NCBI RefSeq assembly: GCF_900104765.1
Contig: NZ_LT629737.1
Span: forward strand, 1,736,001-1,800,000
Direction: 5' to 3'
Source of the DNA: Gillisia sp. Hel1_33_143
Lineage (GTDB): Bacteria > Bacteroidota > Bacteroidia > Flavobacteriales > Flavobacteriaceae
Length of the DNA: 64,000 nt
Shown here: in pieces, positions 26,284 through 35,055 of the stretch
Numbering within the stretch: the first letter of the stretch is position 1
Layout: the number at the start of each line of letters is the position of its first letter
Program-made: the position numbers and the translations under genes
The notes under the pieces: generated by a model
The model's input: the letters and a program-made list of their open reading frames with translations, nothing else
Told to the model about the DNA's origin: nothing
Databases searched by the model: none

Positions 26284-29200
26284 ATGTCCCCAGATAATAG
26301 CCTAAAAGAGAACTTCTACGATCTTTTGTCACGTGATATTTCTATTCTAGAATGGATTACAAAAGAAACTATATATGGAATTTGGGTTGTAAATCAAGGC
26401 TATCCAAGAAATTTTTGGGCTAATGATGCTTTTTTAAAGAATTCTGGATTTACCTCTGTAGCTGCACTTATTACAGATCTTGATTCTTTATTATTTTCAT
26501 CAGAATTAGAAAAAATACAGAAAATTTTGCAAGATTCTTCAGAAGAGATTTCTGATGTAAAATTGTCTTTTAATTTTCAGAAGGATTATAGAGGTGAGGT
26601 AGAGCTTCAGGCCTATGTGCAAAAAGTTGTAGATACTAATGGGGAATGGTTATATATCTTCAAATTTTTAAGAATTGATACCGATGAGAATAATATTGAT
26701 TTCTTACTGAATACACTAGATAAAGCTAAGAACAAGTTGTCTATTTATCATGAAACCAATAAGATAGCAGAAGTTGGTGGTTGGGAGGTAGATCTCGTTA
26801 ATAATAAATTGTCTTGGACCAGAGTAACAAAAGCGATACATGAAGTTGATGCAGATTATGAACCAGATATTAGTTCAGGGCTCAATTTTTATAAGCCGGG
26901 TAGGAGTAGAGATAAGATCACGAAATTATTTGAAAATGCCATAACCAAAGGAGTCCCTTTTGATACCAAGTTAAAGCTTATTACAGCTAAGAATAGGGAG
27001 ATATGGGTTAGATCTTTGGGAAAACCTGAATTTAAAAATGGGAAATGTGTGAGGGTCTATGGAGCCTTTCAAAATATTGATAGAGAAAAAAGAATTCAGT
27101 TAGAATTTGAAAGAACCAAAGAGCAATATGAAATGATTTTTAATAACTCTGCAATAGGTAATGTATTGGTGCATAGTTCTGGAAAATTGTTAGAGGTAAA
27201 TCCTGCTACCTTAAAGATTTTTGGTTTTGAGAAAGAAGATATGGAGACAGCAATGTCCTTAACTTTTAAAGATCTTATTCATAAAGATTTTCTGCAAGCT
27301 GCTGTCAAACAGCGAAAAATGTTGGTATCTGGAGAAGTAGATAGCTATCAATTAGAATCTAAATTCTACAAAAAGGATGGTTCTCTAATATGGTGTAGAA
27401 CAAACTCATCTATAATTAGATCTTTAGAAGATGCTGGAGATCTTATTATTACTCAAATAGAAGATATTAACGATACCAAAGAGTTAGAGTTTAAAGCGAG
27501 TGAGAACTCAAAAAGATTTAAAGCAGCATTTGAATATTCTCCAAATGGAATGGGAGTGGTAAGTCTGGCTGGTAATTGGCAGATGGTCAACCAAAATCTG
27601 GCAAGTATGTTTGGGTTTTCCAAAGAGGAGTTTAAAGAGAAATCTTTTAAAGAGCTTACTCATGAAGATGATTTTAAAAAGGATACAGCATTGCTTGGTT
27701 CCCTTTTAAATAGAGAAATTGAAACGTATAGTGTAGAAAAAAGATTTATTCATAAAAGCGGCAGAACCATATTTGGGTTGCTAAATGTTTCCACTATACT
27801 TGGGGAGAATGGGCAGCCACTATATTTAATTGGACAAATTAGCGATATTACAAAACGTATCGTTTCTGAAAGGGCATTGCAAAAAAGCTTAAATGAGCTT
27901 CAGTGTTTGATGGATGCAACTTCTCAGATAGCCATTATTCAAACAGATCTGAAGGGTAAAGTGGAAAAGTTTAATAAAGGAGCAGAAAACCTTTTAGGTT
28001 ATAAAGAAGAAGAGATAAAATATACTTTTAACGCCACCGGTTTTCATGATGAAGAGGAAATTGAAAGTAGAGCCCTAACACTTAGCAATAAATATAATAA
28101 GAACATTTCAGGATTTGAGATATTCTCTTATCCGGCACAAAGAGGTGAGTACGATGCTCGAGAATGGACCTATATACGTAAAGACGGGAGTAGGTTTACG
28201 GTGCAGCTTATAGTGACTTCTATTACCAATCATAGAGGTAAAATAACCGGATTTCTTGGCGTAGCAACAGACATTTCTCAGCTTAAAGAGATGGAGGTCT
28301 CTTTAATAAATGCAAAGATCAAGGCAGAAGCAGCCAGTAAATCTAAATCTGAATTTCTGGCGAATATGAGCCATGAAATTAGAACTCCATTAAATGGAAT
28401 TATAGGGTTTACAGATCTTCTTATGAGAACAGAGCTAGAGAACTCTCAGCAAAAATATATGCATACCGTCTATAATTCTGCAAATTCTTTAATGGACATT
28501 ATAAACGATGTTTTAGATTTTTCTAAAATTGAAGCAGGTAAATTAGAACTAAGTGTAGAAAGAACAGATCTTATTGAGCTTTGCGATCAAACCGTAGATA
28601 TTATTAAGCATCAAGCCCACAAAAAAGGATTAGAAGTCTTGATGAATATTTCCCCATCTTTAAGAAGGTATGTTTATGCAGATGCTGTAAGGTTGAGGCA
28701 AATTCTTACCAACCTTTTGGGTAATTCAGTTAAGTTCACTCAAAAAGGTGAAATAGAATTAAGCATTTCTTCAGAAACAGTAGAAGGAAGTGAAAATGAT
28801 AGAATCTTAACTTTTTCAATTAGAGATACAGGAATTGGAATTGCCCCTCAAAATCTAAAAAAGATATTCCATGCTTTTGATCAGGAAGATGCCTCTACAA
28901 CTAGAAAGTATGGAGGTAGTGGCTTGGGCTTGTCTATTAGTAATAAGCTTTTAAATCTTATGGATAGTAAATTAGAGCTAAGAAGTGTACTCAATGAGGG
29001 GAGTGAGTTCTATTTTAAAGTAAGACTTAGCACAGATAAGGAGGTTAATTATATCTCTAGACCTAGCAAAAATGTAAAAAATGTGCTGGTAATAGATGAC
29101 AATACTAATAACAGAATTATCTTAAAAGATATGTTGGCCGCTAATAATATAGATTCTCAAGAATGTGCCAATGGAGTAGAAGCCTTAAACATACTTAAAA

Positions 29201-29886
29201 GAGGAGAACAGAATTTTGATCTAGCTATTGTAGATTTTAATATGCCATATATGAATGGTATTAGTGTTATAGATCAAATAAGGAATAATCTCAAATTAAC
29301 ATCTAATGATCTTCCTGTTATTCTTTTACACAGTTCTACAGAAGATGATGAAATTTTAAAAGGTTGTAAGAGATTGGATGTTAGATTTAATATTCCAAAA
29401 CCTATACAGATACATACCTTGTATAAGATGATAGATGAAATTGAAGAACCGGGAGTAGAGCCACAAGCTGCACCTAGAGATTTACAATTTTCCATGGATA
29501 GTTCAAAAGTTTACAATATTCTTATAGTGGAGGACAATCCTGTAAACAAATTTCTTGCGAAGACTATTATTAAAAAAGTTTTACCAAATGCAAATTTGCT
29601 GGAGGCAGAAAATGGAGAAGATGCCGTTACCATCTTTCAGCAATTTAATCTGGACCTCATTTTTATGGATATTCAAATGCCGGTTATGGGAGGAATTGAA
29701 GCTACAAGAGAAATTAGAAAAGTCGAGAAGGAAAATTCCTACACTCCAATTGTTGCTCTTACTGCTCGAACCGTTAAGAATGAAGAAGAACTTTGTTTGG
29801 AATCTGGAATGGACGATTATCTTACAAAGCCAGTGGTAATGGAAGATATGAGACTAATGATGGTTAAACATCTTAAAACAGATTAA
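26284..29886 (+). CDS. PAS-rich hybrid histidine kinase with two receiver domains
   Basis: A 1200-residue sensor without signal peptide or membrane segment, so probably cytoplasmic. It has about five PAS-like domains (~15-130, 155-275, 280-400, 405-530, 537-675). They are followed by a HisKA domain with phospho-accepting His697 (LANMSHEIRTPLNGIIG), an HATPase domain (NLLGNSVKFT, DTGIGIAP and GSGLGLSI, ~797-915) and two receivers. REC1 (~930-1050) has Asp984 and REC2 (~1078-1195) has Asp1129, both with intact acidic pockets and KP switches. The next genes encode an Hpt-type protein and a lone receiver, which suggests a His-Asp-His-Asp phosphorelay. Confidence 0.95.
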   Translation: MSPDNSLKENFYDLLSRDISILEWITKETIYGIWVVNQGYPRNFWANDAFLKNSGFTSVAALITDLDSLLFSSELEKIQKILQDSSEEISDVKLSFNFQKDYRGEVELQAYVQKVVDTNGEWLYIFKFLRIDTDENNIDFLLNTLDKAKNKLSIYHETNKIAEVGGWEVDLVNNKLSWTRVTKAIHEVDADYEPDISSGLNFYKPGRSRDKITKLFENAITKGVPFDTKLKLITAKNREIWVRSLGKPEFKNGKCVRVYGAFQNIDREKRIQLEFERTKEQYEMIFNNSAIGNVLVHSSGKLLEVNPATLKIFGFEKEDMETAMSLTFKDLIHKDFLQAAVKQRKMLVSGEVDSYQLESKFYKKDGSLIWCRTNSSIIRSLEDAGDLIITQIEDINDTKELEFKASENSKRFKAAFEYSPNGMGVVSLAGNWQMVNQNLASMFGFSKEEFKEKSFKELTHEDDFKKDTALLGSLLNREIETYSVEKRFIHKSGRTIFGLLNVSTILGENGQPLYLIGQISDITKRIVSERALQKSLNELQCLMDATSQIAIIQTDLKGKVEKFNKGAENLLGYKEEEIKYTFNATGFHDEEEIESRALTLSNKYNKNISGFEIFSYPAQRGEYDAREWTYIRKDGSRFTVQLIVTSITNHRGKITGFLGVATDISQLKEMEVSLINAKIKAEAASKSKSEFLANMSHEIRTPLNGIIGFTDLLMRTELENSQQKYMHTVYNSANSLMDIINDVLDFSKIEAGKLELSVERTDLIELCDQTVDIIKHQAHKKGLEVLMNISPSLRRYVYADAVRLRQILTNLLGNSVKFTQKGEIELSISSETVEGSENDRILTFSIRDTGIGIAPQNLKKIFHAFDQEDASTTRKYGGSGLGLSISNKLLNLMDSKLELRSVLNEGSEFYFKVRLSTDKEVNYISRPSKNVKNVLVIDDNTNNRIILKDMLAANNIDSQECANGVEALNILKRGEQNFDLAIVDFNMPYMNGISVIDQIRNNLKLTSNDLPVILLHSSTEDDEILKGCKRLDVRFNIPKPIQIHTLYKMIDEIEEPGVEPQAAPRDLQFSMDSSKVYNILIVEDNPVNKFLAKTIIKKVLPNANLLEAENGEDAVTIFQQFNLDLIFMDIQMPVMGGIEATREIRKVEKENSYTPIVALTARTVKNEEELCLESGMDDYLTKPVVMEDMRLMMVKHLKTD

Positions 29887-30053
29887 TTCATATTTTCTAT
29901 TAAATAGGGAAAGAATATTTTCTAAAATTCTTATTTGCACCCTTGCGAAATACTATGTATATTATAGTTTTGCTAACACTAGTCTGATTCTATTTAAAGT
30001 GATACTTTTGGAGACTAGTTTAGATAGTACAATTTTGTCCCAAATACCCCAGT

Positions 30054-30773
30054 ATGAATAATTTACCCCAAAATGATTTTTTTCAAGTGCTTCTTATTGA
30101 AAGGTCTGAGGTTGAAAGTATGCATTTTATCGATGTAATGAATAGACATCATAACAACGTATGTGTTCAGGTTTGTAAGAATAGTTTTGATGCAGTACAA
30201 TGGGTGCAAGAGAATAATGCGGATGTAATTGTTATAGAAGAAGATGCTCAACCTATGAGTGCATCTCAAACTATAGACTATCTTATGTTGGAGCTAAATT
30301 CAGAAACGCCTGTTTTTGTCACGGCTACTTCTTCCCAAGACAGATATTATCAGCATTTAATTCTCAAACCCTTTACAGAAAGATCACTATTCGCGCTATT
30401 TGATGCTACATCAGTAGTAATTAAGGCTGCGGAAATCCCACTTTATTCTTTGAACTATTTGATGGATATATCAGATGGAGATACAGATTTTATAATGGAA
30501 ACCTTAGATGTTTTTAAGTCTTCAGTAAAAGAGAAAATGAGGGAGCTAGATGCAGCCTCTAAAGAAGGAGATAAGAAAGAGGTTGGTGGCATAGCTCATA
30601 ATATTAAACCTTCTTTTGAAATGTTAGAAAATGAAGAAGGAACAAGTATTTGCAATGAACTTACCTATTACAAGGCTGAGACAGCAATCCCAGAACTAGT
30701 TGCTAGACTCAAATTAATATTTGAGGAAATTGTAGAACAAATAGATGCAGATTTTTCAACTAAAAATATATAG
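30054..30773 (+). CDS. Pseudo-receiver/Hpt phosphotransfer protein
   Basis: A 239-residue protein. The N-terminal half (~10-125) has the receiver fold pattern, but the phosphorylation site is Glu62 (VIVIEED), the acidic pocket reads LLIERSE in place of LIVEDN, and only the lysine-proline switch (LILKPF) is kept, so it should not be phosphorylated. The C-terminal half (~140-235) is an Hpt helical bundle with the phospho-accepting His182 in GGIAHNIKPSF. It would carry phosphate from the kinase's receivers to the response regulator encoded next; its stop abuts that gene's ATG. Confidence 0.85.
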   Translation: MNNLPQNDFFQVLLIERSEVESMHFIDVMNRHHNNVCVQVCKNSFDAVQWVQENNADVIVIEEDAQPMSASQTIDYLMLELNSETPVFVTATSSQDRYYQHLILKPFTERSLFALFDATSVVIKAAEIPLYSLNYLMDISDGDTDFIMETLDVFKSSVKEKMRELDAASKEGDKKEVGGIAHNIKPSFEMLENEEGTSICNELTYYKAETAIPELVARLKLIFEEIVEQIDADFSTKNI

Positions 30774-31136
30774 ATGCAACGTATTCTTATCATAGAAGAT
30801 AATCCAATGATCGTTAAATCTTTAGAGTTTAAACTCAGCAAAGATGGCTATCATGTGGTTACAGCCATAGATGGAAGAGAAGCCATGAATATTTTAGGAG
30901 AACAATCTTTTGATCTAGTTTTAACAGATCTTATGCTTCCTTTTGTTACTGGCAACCAGCTTATAAAACACATAAAGGAGAGTTCTCCCGAAACTTCAAT
31001 TATTGTTCTTTCTACTTCTAAGCAGGAAAAAACTATTATGGAAGCCTTTAACTTTGGAGTAGACGATTTTATTACCAAGCCTTTTAACCCCAATGAGCTA
31101 ACACTACGTGTAAAAAGATCACTTAAGAAAATTTAA
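30774..31136 (+). CDS. Single-domain response regulator (CheY-like)
   Basis: A 120-residue stand-alone receiver. The acidic pair E8-D9, phospho-acceptor Asp52 (VLTDLMLP), switch Ser/Thr (VLSTS) and Lys (ITKPF) are all present. It has no output domain, so it must act through protein contact. The ATG directly follows the stop of the Hpt gene, and the HEAT-like membrane gene starts 9 bases downstream; these neighbours are the best candidates for donor and target. Confidence 0.93.
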   Translation: MQRILIIEDNPMIVKSLEFKLSKDGYHVVTAIDGREAMNILGEQSFDLVLTDLMLPFVTGNQLIKHIKESSPETSIIVLSTSKQEKTIMEAFNFGVDDFITKPFNPNELTLRVKRSLKKI

Positions 31137-31145
31137 TATGAGTTT

Positions 31146-32177
31146 ATGGATGATTTCTTTAGACATATTACCAATAATGGGAATTGGATCCTGCAATTAA
31201 ATATAGTTTTTGCAGCTTTTTTCCTGAGTATAACATTGGGCTTTGTCTTCGCTATTATTTATCTGCGTATTTCAAAAATTATTAAGAATAGAGAAATTGG
31301 GAAGCAAAAGGAGTTATTTTCCAATTATATTATGCTTTATTTATTTGATACCAATATACCTTCCGTAGAAGAAGTAAAGCAATTTAAGCAGCAACATATA
31401 CAGACTAAACTTTCTGAAAAGATCGCCGTTAAGGTTTTGCTTATTTTTGAAGAAAATTTTAAGGGTGAAACCAATCAGAAAATAAAAGAATTATTCTACC
31501 TGTGGGATCTTCGTAAAATTGTTGATAAAGACCTTAATAGTGGAAAGTGGTATAAGATAGCAAGAGCTATCTATGTAGCTGCAGAGCTTAATCTTAATGA
31601 TTTTAGTAAGAATATTGAACAATATTTGGATGCTGAAAAAGACGAACTTAGGCAACAAGCAATTCTTTATTTTATCCAACTTTCTGATAAGAGTCCGCTT
31701 TTGTTCTTATCAAAAATTAAAAAGCCTTTGACGCTTTGGGAGCAAATTTATATTGAAGAATGTTTGAAAAGTAACTATACAGGAGAGATTCCAGATTTTT
31801 CCACATGGTTAAATAGTGATCTGTCGAGTGTAAAGATCTTCTCCATTAAAATGATTGGAGAATATAATCAATATGAGAATATTCCAAACCTGCTACCATT
31901 TTTAGAAAGTAAAGATTTAGATATAAAAAAGGAAACTATTCATAGCTTAGGTAATTTAGGCTATCCGGAGTTGCTTATTTATTTAAAAGAAACATTTCAA
32001 AATGAAGTGCCAGCCTTAAAAAGTTTTATTCTGAAAACTGTGATGAAAATTGGAGTTATAGAAGATGTTCTGGAGTTGGAATCAATGATTCCGGTGGAAG
32101 ATTGGGGAACTAGGCAAACCTTATTTAAGATCAAAAAAAGATGGAATAAAAAAGAATTTGCATTTTCCACAGTTTAA
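31146..32177 (+). CDS. Membrane-anchored HEAT-repeat-like protein
   Basis: A 343-residue protein with one N-terminal membrane helix (~16-42, LQLNIVFAAFFLSITLGFVF) followed by ~300 cytoplasmic residues of helical pairs. The C-terminal part resembles HEAT repeats (for example VKIFSIKMIGEYNQYENIPN and KKETIHSLGNLGYPELLIYL). Such solenoids are docking platforms. It sits between a lone receiver and a polysaccharide synthase (45 bases before the latter), so I infer that it links phosphorylation of the receiver to the glycosyltransferase. There is no enzymatic motif. Confidence 0.75.
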   Translation: MDDFFRHITNNGNWILQLNIVFAAFFLSITLGFVFAIIYLRISKIIKNREIGKQKELFSNYIMLYLFDTNIPSVEEVKQFKQQHIQTKLSEKIAVKVLLIFEENFKGETNQKIKELFYLWDLRKIVDKDLNSGKWYKIARAIYVAAELNLNDFSKNIEQYLDAEKDELRQQAILYFIQLSDKSPLLFLSKIKKPLTLWEQIYIEECLKSNYTGEIPDFSTWLNSDLSSVKIFSIKMIGEYNQYENIPNLLPFLESKDLDIKKETIHSLGNLGYPELLIYLKETFQNEVPALKSFILKTVMKIGVIEDVLELESMIPVEDWGTRQTLFKIKKRWNKKEFAFSTV

Positions 32178-32222
32178 TTTCACCTTGTAACAGATTATCA
32201 AAATTCTTCAAATGATTATAGT

Positions 32223-33641
32223 TTGAACATACATCAAATTACAGAAATTGCAAGCTGGCTATTCTTATTATATGGAATTATAATTTGTTCTGGATATTGT
32301 TTTGCAGCTATCTTCTCTTTTTTGGAAATAAGAGATTATAAAAGGAAGAATAATTTTCAGGCAGAATTCGCACTTCTTCAATCTTCTAGTCTTCCTACTA
32401 TTTCTATTTTAGCTCCTGCATATAATGAAGAAGCGAATGTGGTAGAAAATGTTCGTTCATTACTCACTCTTAACTATCCTTCTTATGAAATTGTTATAAT
32501 AAATGATGGGAGTAAAGATGAAACGCTACAAAGATTAATAGACACTTTTAAATTAGAACTGGAAGAATTCTTATATCATCCTTTTATACCGTCTAAAGAG
32601 GTAAGAGGTATCTATAAATCTAAAAATGAATCTTTCAAAAATCTTACAATTATAGATAAGGTTAATGGTGGAAAGGCAGATGCGCTAAATACGGGTATTA
32701 ACGTGTGTGACAATGATATAATCTGTTGTATAGATGTAGATTGTATTTTAGAGTCTGATGCATTGCTTAAATTAGTAAAACCATTTCTTAATAATTCTAA
32801 GAAAGTTATTGCTTCCGGTGGTATTATTAGAGTTGCAAATTCTTGTACTATTGAAGATGGCAGAATTTTAGAAGTAAAGCTGCCAGATACTTTCTTAGCC
32901 AGAGCTCAGATCATAGAATATTTTAGAGCTTTCTTAATGGGAAGAATGGCATGGTCTAGATTAGATGGTTTATTGCTTATTTCCGGAGCGTTTGGGATGT
33001 TCGATAAGGAAACGGTTATTGCGGTTGGAGGTTACAACCATGAAACCGTTGGAGAAGATATGGAGTTGCTGGTAAGAATGAGAAAGAAGATGAGAGAGGA
33101 TAAAGTTCAATACACGGTTGGATTTGTACCGAATCCGCTTTGCTGGACAGAAGTGCCTCAAAATTGGGATGTATTACATAGGCAACGTAACAGGTGGACC
33201 CGAGGTACTGCAGAAACATTAATGTTACATAAGAAAATGCTTTTCAATCCTAAATACGGTGTTCTGGGATTACTTAGTACACCTTATTGGTTCTTTTTTG
33301 AATGGTTAGCGCCTATAATTGAGTTTTTAGGACTTGTTTATTTAATATTGATCACAATTTTCACAACTCCCAATTACTGGGTCTATTTAATATTTTTTGG
33401 AGTAGTATATACCTTTGCAATCTTGTTCTCAATTACTGCACTATTCTTTGAAGAATTTTCTTTTCAGCAATACAAAAGGCCTAAGTACATTATAAAGCTG
33501 CTGGGAACAATTTTATTAGAGCCATTAATATATCATCCATTTGTAATGTGGGCTTCTGTAAAAGGTAATTGGGATCTAATTCATGGAAAGAAAACTTGGG
33601 GTGCCATGGCAAGAACGGGTCTGGGAAGTAAAAAGTCTTAA
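32223..33641 (+). CDS. Processive family 2 glycosyltransferase (PgaC/hyaluronan-synthase-like)
   Basis: A 472-residue membrane enzyme with a membrane helix at ~10-35, a GT-A domain (~55-310) and two or three C-terminal membrane segments (~345-425). The catalytic set is complete: nucleotide-binding NDGSKD, KVNGGKADALN, the DVD-like IDVDC, the acceptor base GEDMELL and the QRNRWTRG motif of processive synthases. By family it should polymerise a beta-linked sugar such as N-acetylglucosamine and push the chain through the inner membrane. The start is TTG at 32223. No deacetylase or export porin gene follows. Confidence 0.9.
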   Translation: MNIHQITEIASWLFLLYGIIICSGYCFAAIFSFLEIRDYKRKNNFQAEFALLQSSSLPTISILAPAYNEEANVVENVRSLLTLNYPSYEIVIINDGSKDETLQRLIDTFKLELEEFLYHPFIPSKEVRGIYKSKNESFKNLTIIDKVNGGKADALNTGINVCDNDIICCIDVDCILESDALLKLVKPFLNNSKKVIASGGIIRVANSCTIEDGRILEVKLPDTFLARAQIIEYFRAFLMGRMAWSRLDGLLLISGAFGMFDKETVIAVGGYNHETVGEDMELLVRMRKKMREDKVQYTVGFVPNPLCWTEVPQNWDVLHRQRNRWTRGTAETLMLHKKMLFNPKYGVLGLLSTPYWFFFEWLAPIIEFLGLVYLILITIFTTPNYWVYLIFFGVVYTFAILFSITALFFEEFSFQQYKRPKYIIKLLGTILLEPLIYHPFVMWASVKGNWDLIHGKKTWGAMARTGLGSKKS

Positions 33642-33789
33642 AGTTGTTTGTCTCTAACCTATGGAAAACGGATAAAATTTTGTAGATTAATTATAATAAT
33701 CTTAGAACGATTTTCTGTTTCTTAGAATGGTAATATAAAGCCAATTTATATCACATTTTCCCTACTTAAATTAAATAATCTTAAGGTAA

Positions 33790-34512
33790 ATGAATTGTGT
33801 AATTATTGATGATGAGGAGTTACCCAAAAAGATCTTAGCCAAATTGATTTCTCAAACAACGGCGTTAGATCTTATTGAAGTATTTGATAATCCCATTGAG
33901 GGGCTGAAGTTCATCAATAACGACGAGAATACTATAGATCTAATTTTTTTAGATATCCTGATGCCCAATTTCTCAGGATTCGATTTATTACGCGCAATAA
34001 GATCTAATGCACAAATAATTCTAATCTCCTCTGCTAAAGATTATGCGCTTAACGCATTTGAATATTCCAATATTACCGATTATTTACTCAAACCTTTTCA
34101 GAAAGATCGATTTAATAAAGCGATAGATAAAGCTGTTTTACAAAATAATAATTTGAATATTCTTAATAGTAGATCCACAACGGTGGGGCTATCTGAATCA
34201 GAAAAGGAGATCTTCATAAACACAGATAAGCGTCTTATAAAAATTAAGGTTTCAGAGATAGAATATATCGAAGCTAGTGGAAATTTTATAAATATAAAGA
34301 CCTTTAATCAAATGCATCTTACGTATTCTTCCTTGAAGAAAATAGAAGCCAAATTGCCTGCCTCTTCTTTTATTCGAGTTCATAGGTCTTTTATCATTAA
34401 TTATAAAGAGATCATAGATATACAGGATAACAGTGTTTTGATAAATAACAAGCTAATTCCTATTAGTAGAAGATATAAGACACAGCTCATTAAAAGGATC
34501 AACCTTTTATAA
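33790..34512 (+). CDS. LytTR-family response regulator
   Basis: A 240-residue transcription factor with an N-terminal receiver (~1-118, acidic D7-D8, phospho-acceptor Asp55 in FLDILMP, Lys in LLKPF) and a C-terminal LytTR DNA-binding domain (~140-238; IKVSEIEYIEASGNF and SSFIRVHRSFIIN are typical). LytTR factors bind paired direct repeats about two helical turns apart. No sensor kinase of the usual LytS type is adjacent. It may belong with the signalling block upstream. Confidence 0.93.
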   Translation: MNCVIIDDEELPKKILAKLISQTTALDLIEVFDNPIEGLKFINNDENTIDLIFLDILMPNFSGFDLLRAIRSNAQIILISSAKDYALNAFEYSNITDYLLKPFQKDRFNKAIDKAVLQNNNLNILNSRSTTVGLSESEKEIFINTDKRLIKIKVSEIEYIEASGNFINIKTFNQMHLTYSSLKKIEAKLPASSFIRVHRSFIINYKEIIDIQDNSVLINNKLIPISRRYKTQLIKRINLL

Positions 34513-34598
34513 TTACACTCTTATTTTAAAAACCTTACCACTTATCTTTTAAAAGCTACCACTTAAATAATTTATTCCAGTAGATATTTTCCTATGTA

Positions 34599-34606
34599 TA
34601 CTTTTG
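34599..34606 (+). promoter_or_regulatory. -7 promoter element before the STAS gene
   Basis: The octamer tacttttg matches TAnnTTTG. Transcription would start near 34611-34613, just at the first arm of the structured leader. Confidence 0.55.
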
Positions 34607-34609
34607 TTT

Positions 34610-34672
34610 AGAATCTGTAGGGGAATGTTCACATTCTTTCGGTGAGTCCCTACAACCCGCCTTACAGATTCT
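34610..34672 (+). ncRNA. Structured leader or small RNA before the STAS gene
   Basis: Ten-base arms agaatctgta (34610-34619) and tacagattct (34663-34672) pair perfectly and enclose gtaggg (34617-34622) pairing with ccctac (34648-34653), plus a hairpin gaatg-ttca-cattc (34623-34636). The long-range stem and the gtaggg/ccctac pair share three bases, so two folds compete. The 3' arm is followed by TTTTG. It starts at the predicted transcription start and precedes the ATG by 32 bases. It may be a regulated leader or a short terminated RNA. Confidence 0.45.
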
Positions 34673-34704
34673 TTTGTAATTACATTTATTATTTAATCCT
34701 GCTT

Positions 34705-34989
34705 ATGACTAGAAAAGAAGTAGATGGCACGATTAATTTATCTGGTAAATTAACTTCAGGTAACGTATCTGAAATTGAGATCTGTTTGCAAGAAGCATTA
34801 ACAGAAACCGCAGATCTGGTAATTAATCTTAACGATCTTATATCTATCGATGTTTCTGGATACTTTATGTTATTTATTTTCAAGAAGAATGCTGTTCTAG
34901 CAAATAAGAAGGTTACATATCTAATTAGCAACACACCAATTATTACTGGTAGCATAAACGGTATCAATCCGCCCAAATTGGCGCTCTAA
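34705..34989 (+). CDS. STAS-like (anti-sigma-factor antagonist fold) protein
   Basis: A 94-residue protein with the beta-alpha pattern of a STAS domain. GTINLSGKLTSGNVSEIE aligns with the first strands, and ISIDVSGYFMLFIFKKNA is similar to the phosphorylatable DSSG loop of anti-anti-sigma factors, here with one serine. The open frame reaches 34642 through a GTG lying inside the leader hairpin, but the ATG at 34705 starts the domain and is preferred. No switch kinase gene is nearby. The family assignment is moderate. Confidence 0.65.
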   Translation: MTRKEVDGTINLSGKLTSGNVSEIEICLQEALTETADLVINLNDLISIDVSGYFMLFIFKKNAVLANKKVTYLISNTPIITGSINGINPPKLAL

Positions 34990-35055
34990 GTCTGCTGCCT
35001 CATCAAGAATATTTTTTTAATATTTAGATGCTGAACACTTAAATGAAGTTTGCAG

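Noticed and set aside
29555-29839. 94-residue open frame within the hybrid kinase gene
   Set aside because: It is an out-of-frame shadow of the second receiver domain.
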